From: Xanthobacter autotrophicus Py2
Lineage (GTDB): Bacteria > Pseudomonadota > Alphaproteobacteria > Rhizobiales > Xanthobacteraceae
Assembly (NCBI GenBank): GCA_000017645.1
Contig: CP000782.1
Location: 186,001 to 250,000 of the forward strand
Length of the DNA stretch: 64,000 bases
Reading direction: 5' to 3'
The notes beneath the pieces are model-generated. The model did no database searches. It saw only the letters and a list, made by a program, of their open reading frames with translations, and was not told the origin of the DNA. Within the stretch, counting starts at the first letter, position 1; each line of letters begins with the position of its first letter. Made by a program: the position numbers and the translations under genes. Positions 61,688-64,000 of this stretch are shown here, one piece after another.

Positions 61688-62385
61688 GACACAGCGTCCT
61701 CGGGCGTTTCCAGCCGGCGTGACCAGTTTTCGACGGCGCGGCTCTCGAGTCGCCGGCGGGCCAGGTCGCGCCAGGATCCGGCGAGCTGCGACAGACCGGC
61801 CAGCCGGGCAAGGTCGTCGGCGTTCAGCGTATCGCGATAGAGGACGTGCAGAACACGCTCAAGCGTCCAGCCCTCAGCGGGGCGCTCCACGAGGCTCATC
61901 GCGTCGCCGGCGACGACAATCCCCGGCTCGAAGACGCGGTAGTACCAGCCTGTCCGACCGCTCTCCTGAACGCGTCGCGCCATACCGGGATCGTCGAACC
62001 GCTCGTTGAGCCGCCAGCACGGCTGCCGTCCCTGCGAGATCTGAACGAGTGCTGTCCCGAGCCGGTAGACGTCGCCGATGCAGACATCGGCCTCGGTGAG
62101 CCCGTGCGTGGAGATGTTCTCGCCGAAGGCGCCCGGCTGTGTGAGCCGCGAGGCGAGGGCGGGATGTTCGGCGCGCCAGGCGGGATAGTGATCGAACGGG
62201 TAGTGGTGGATGGCCTTTTCCGGACCACCGTGAAGTTTCCTGTCGCCCTGCTCGTCGCCGGAAAGGCCGGTTCGTGTGATGGCGACGGCGCCATCGACCG
62301 GTCGCTTGTCGATGCCGCTCGGCACGTCGCGCCCTCCGAGCGGCGCGACCTTGCCAACCAGGACGGCGCGAACGATGGCGCTCAT
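61684..62385 (-). CDS. MOSC-domain protein (YiiM-like)
   Basis: The 233-residue product has the MOSC pattern: TGLSGDEQGDRKLHGGPEKA, IHHYPFDHYPAWRAEHP, GAFGENISTHGLTEADVCIG, and the conserved Cys in ISQGRQPCWRLNERF. MOSC proteins handle molybdenum-cofactor sulfur or reduce N-hydroxylated compounds. Here the setting (truncated globin, NsrR) suggests nitrogen-oxide stress. It overlaps both neighbours by ATGA. Confidence 0.88.
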   Translation of the reverse strand: MSAIVRAVLVGKVAPLGGRDVPSGIDKRPVDGAVAITRTGLSGDEQGDRKLHGGPEKAIHHYPFDHYPAWRAEHPALASRLTQPGAFGENISTHGLTEADVCIGDVYRLGTALVQISQGRQPCWRLNERFDDPGMARRVQESGRTGWYYRVFEPGIVVAGDAMSLVERPAEGWTLERVLHVLYRDTLNADDLARLAGLSQLAGSWRDLARRRLESRAVENWSRRLETPEDAVS

Positions 62386-63089
62386 GCCGCGCGGTCCGCG
62401 CCGGCCTCGGGGGCAACGATGCCGTCTTCCGTCACCACCACGTCCATCGCGATGTCGTGCGGTTGCGGGTAGATCGTCGGGATGGCGGCCTGCTTATAGC
62501 CGACACCGAAGACGCGCGGGCGCTTCGGCAGGGCGGCAAGCGTGCGGTCGAAGAAGCCGCCGCCATAGCCGAGGCGGCAGCATAGGAGATCGAAGCCGAC
62601 CACCGGCGCGATCACCACGTCCGGCGTCACGACCTCGGCGTTCTCAGCGGGCGCGGGTATGTTCCACACGCCTCGCTCCAGCGGCTCATCTTTCGACCAG
62701 GCGCGGAAGACGAGCGGCTTATCGCGTGCGATCACGACCGGCAGCGCCGTACGGCCGCCGCGCGCATTAACGTGCTCCAGGAACTCGCGCAGGTCCGGCT
62801 CGCCGCGGAACGGCCAATAAACGCTGACGGTCAGCCCCGCGACGTCGCCGAGAGCTTCCTCAAGGTTCGCCGCGATCTGATCTCCATGCCGGCGCCGAAC
62901 CTCACTGGGAATCGCCAGCCGTGCCGCGATCAGCCGCGCGCGCTCGGCCTTGCGCCAGCGCATGACATCGGCGCGCTGGCGCGGATCGGATGGCTCAGCC
63001 AGGCCCATATAGGCTGGATCGACCTCGTGCATGAAGCAGGGCGGCGAGGCGTAGGTCGCCGGGCCTTCGTTATCGCTATGGCTGGTCAT
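62382..63089 (-). CDS. 5-Formyltetrahydrofolate cyclo-ligase-like protein
   Basis: The 235-residue product has the MTHFS fold: MRWRKAERARLIAARLAIPS, VYWPFRGEPDLREFLEHVNA, ALPVVIARDKPLVFRAWSKD, PDVVIAPVVGFDLLCCRLGY GGGFFDRTL. The GYGGGFFDR ATP-binding loop is intact. The 40-residue N-terminal extension is unusual for housekeeping enzymes. The true start may be internal (near MRWRK). It is coupled to both neighbours. Cells normally have a separate housekeeping copy, so this may be a stress-linked paralog. Confidence 0.85.
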   Translation of the reverse strand: MTSHSDNEGPATYASPPCFMHEVDPAYMGLAEPSDPRQRADVMRWRKAERARLIAARLAIPSEVRRRHGDQIAANLEEALGDVAGLTVSVYWPFRGEPDLREFLEHVNARGGRTALPVVIARDKPLVFRAWSKDEPLERGVWNIPAPAENAEVVTPDVVIAPVVGFDLLCCRLGYGGGFFDRTLAALPKRPRVFGVGYKQAAIPTIYPQPHDIAMDVVVTEDGIVAPEAGADRAA

Positions 63090-63583
63090 GCCGTGCGCTC
63101 CATCTCGCCACCGGTGTCATGAGGGAGAAAGACGTCGTGATCCGGTCGTCTGAATCGCTCGCCCTTCATCAGGTGGATGCCATGCTGCCCGGCGATGCCG
63201 AGCTCCAGGCTTTGGGCGACGCGCCGTGCGCACTCGATGAAATGCGCCGCCGCGGTGGGCGGGCAGACGTCGTGCGCCGTTTCCTCGAAGAGCGTCAGCC
63301 AGCGGTCGAAATGCCGGGAATCGACCGGCAAAGGCAGGTGCTTTTCCATGGGTTGGCCATGATAGCGCCCGCTCATCAGTGCGACCGACGACCAGAATGC
63401 GCACATGCGCCGAAGATGCGGATCCCAGTCCGCGATCCGTTCATCGAATACCGGCCCCAGCAAGGCATCCTGCCGCACCTTGGCATAGAAAGCCTGCACC
63501 AGACGCGCGATCATCGCCTCGTCGATACCGGTGCGTTCGACGATCTCTGCCGTGATCCGAGCCCGCCGTTCTTCCGCTGTCAT
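63086..63583 (-). CDS. Group III truncated hemoglobin
   Basis: The 165-residue product matches group III truncated globins: IDEAMIARLVQAFYAKVRQD, LLGPVFDERIADWDPHLRRM, CAFWSSVALMSGRYHGQPME KHLPLPVDSRHFDRWLTLF, with the proximal His in SRHFDRW. These proteins bind O2 or NO. Beside NsrR it likely detoxifies or senses NO. It is the first gene of a four-gene coupled operon, with an operator-like palindrome 13 bp upstream. The C-terminal ~35 residues extend past the usual globin end. Confidence 0.9.
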   Translation of the reverse strand: MTAEERRARITAEIVERTGIDEAMIARLVQAFYAKVRQDALLGPVFDERIADWDPHLRRMCAFWSSVALMSGRYHGQPMEKHLPLPVDSRHFDRWLTLFEETAHDVCPPTAAAHFIECARRVAQSLELGIAGQHGIHLMKGERFRRPDHDVFLPHDTGGEMERTA

Positions 63584-63595
63584 ACTGTCCCTCGA

Positions 63596-63616
63596 ATAGG
63601 TATTCCAAATATCTAT
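63596..63616. promoter_or_regulatory. Candidate NsrR operator
   Basis: ATAGGTATT-CCA-AATATCTAT is a 21-bp inverted repeat with 8 of 9 pairs. It lies 13 bp before the truncated-globin start and about 49 bp before NsrR. The AT-rich 9-3-9 form suits an Rrf2-family site. Confidence 0.7.
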
Positions 63617-63664
63617 TTACCATGAGATAGTCTCCTCCGCCAATGACGGAGGCGGAGTGCGACG

Positions 63665-64000
63665 ATGCGTCTGACCTCATTTACCGATTTCGGGCTGCGG
63701 GCGCTGATGTGGCTGGCCGGCGATCCCGAGCGCGTGTTCACCACCGATGAAATCGCCCAAGCATTCGGGATCTCACGCAACCACCTTACCAAGGTGATCC
63801 GCGAACTGGCGGCTGCGGGCGTCGTTACGACCCAGCGCGGCGCGGGTGGCGGCTTCCGGCTGGCGCGTTCGGCCGACGACATAACCCTTGGCGAGATCGT
63901 CCGGCTGCTGGAGGCCCGCTCGGCGCTGGTCGAATGCTTCCGCGCCGATGGCGGCGCCTGCGCGCTTACGCCCGGATGCCGGCTCAAGGGCAAGCTCAAG
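63665..64000 (+). CDS. nsrR: NsrR-type nitric-oxide-sensing Rrf2 regulator, N-terminal 112 residues
   Basis: The frame runs off the right edge. The winged helix (MRLTSFTDFGLRALMWLAGD, TDEIAQAFGISRNHLTKVIR, TTQRGAGGGFRLARSADDIT) and Asp8 plus Cys91, Cys99 and Cys105 are the ligand set of the NsrR [4Fe-4S] cluster, though the first two Cys are spaced by seven residues, slightly wider than usual. It represses NO-response genes until NO destroys the cluster. It is divergent from the globin operon. Confidence 0.9.
   Translation, partial: MRLTSFTDFGLRALMWLAGDPERVFTTDEIAQAFGISRNHLTKVIRELAAAGVVTTQRGAGGGFRLARSADDITLGEIVRLLEARSALVECFRADGGACALTPGCRLKGKLK

Overview
The window is GC-rich alphaproteobacterial DNA. 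Gene families and gene order (Ti-type TraA/TraC/TraD/TraG, DUF1419, DUF3085, DUF736, DUF1173, ParB-like and ArdC genes, RES/Xre modules) point to the Hyphomicrobiales. The 2-hydroxyisobutyryl-CoA mutase cluster would fit a Xanthobacter- or Starkeya-like methylotroph, but the species cannot be fixed from the sequence. No tRNA, rRNA, CRISPR array, repABC or mating-pair-formation (virB/trb) genes were seen.

Layout. (1) 1-0.9 kb: the start of a VIT-family metal transporter and a PLD-like gene remnant. (2) 1-16.5 kb: backbone of a mobile element, with a Toprim protein, DUF1419, DUF3085, a 1697-residue adenine methylase-helicase, a RES/Xre toxin-antitoxin pair, a ParB-like protein and many small orphan genes. 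A tandem rhizobial-type repeat lies between the convergent helicase and toxin genes. (3) 16.5-24.5 kb: an ardC antirestriction gene split by a three-tyrosine-recombinase (RIT-type) element and a second ardC, then a PAPS-reductase-like remnant. (4) 24.5-39.4 kb: DUF736, two paralogous ~50-residue proteins with structured leaders, a Phd/PemK-like pair, WGR, DUF1173, an IS630 element, a RelBE pair, and the conjugative processing module traG-traD-traC-oriT-traA. (5) 39.4-44.2 kb: a decaying stretch with an istA remnant, frameshifted mlaE-like and SLOG genes, a second Phd/PemK-like pair and a second RES/Xre pair. (6) 44.2-48.7 kb: an intact IS66 nested inside a decayed IS66-like element. (7) 48.9-59.9 kb: a catabolic cluster. 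(8) 60-61.4 kb: an IS701-family element. (9) 61.4-64 kb: an NsrR-type regulator diverging from a four-gene nitric-oxide-related operon.

How the genes work together. Region 7 encodes an AdoCbl-dependent carbon-skeleton mutase pathway: B12-binding subunit (hcmB), acyl-CoA ligase (hcl), MeaB-type G-protein chaperone, and a large mutase subunit with Ile90 and Asp117, the residues that set 2-hydroxyisobutyryl-CoA mutase apart from methylmalonyl-CoA mutase. A cob(I)alamin adenosyltransferase (pduO type) and a CobC-like cobalamin-biosynthesis enzyme lie nearby. A GntR/FCD regulator is divergent from hcmB. One identical 22-bp site lies in front of hcmB and again in front of a periplasmic binding-protein gene 8 kb away, so the two units look like one regulon. 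The likely job is use of 2-hydroxyisobutyrate, an intermediate of tert-butanol and MTBE breakdown.

The mobile part shows DNA-processing, antirestriction and addiction functions (five toxin-antitoxin modules) but no secretion channel. It is therefore either a mobilizable element or one end of a larger conjugative one. Several of its genes sit behind 100-600 bp non-coding leaders rich in hairpins. Two of these leaders keep the same architecture with different base pairs, which suggests an undescribed structured RNA.
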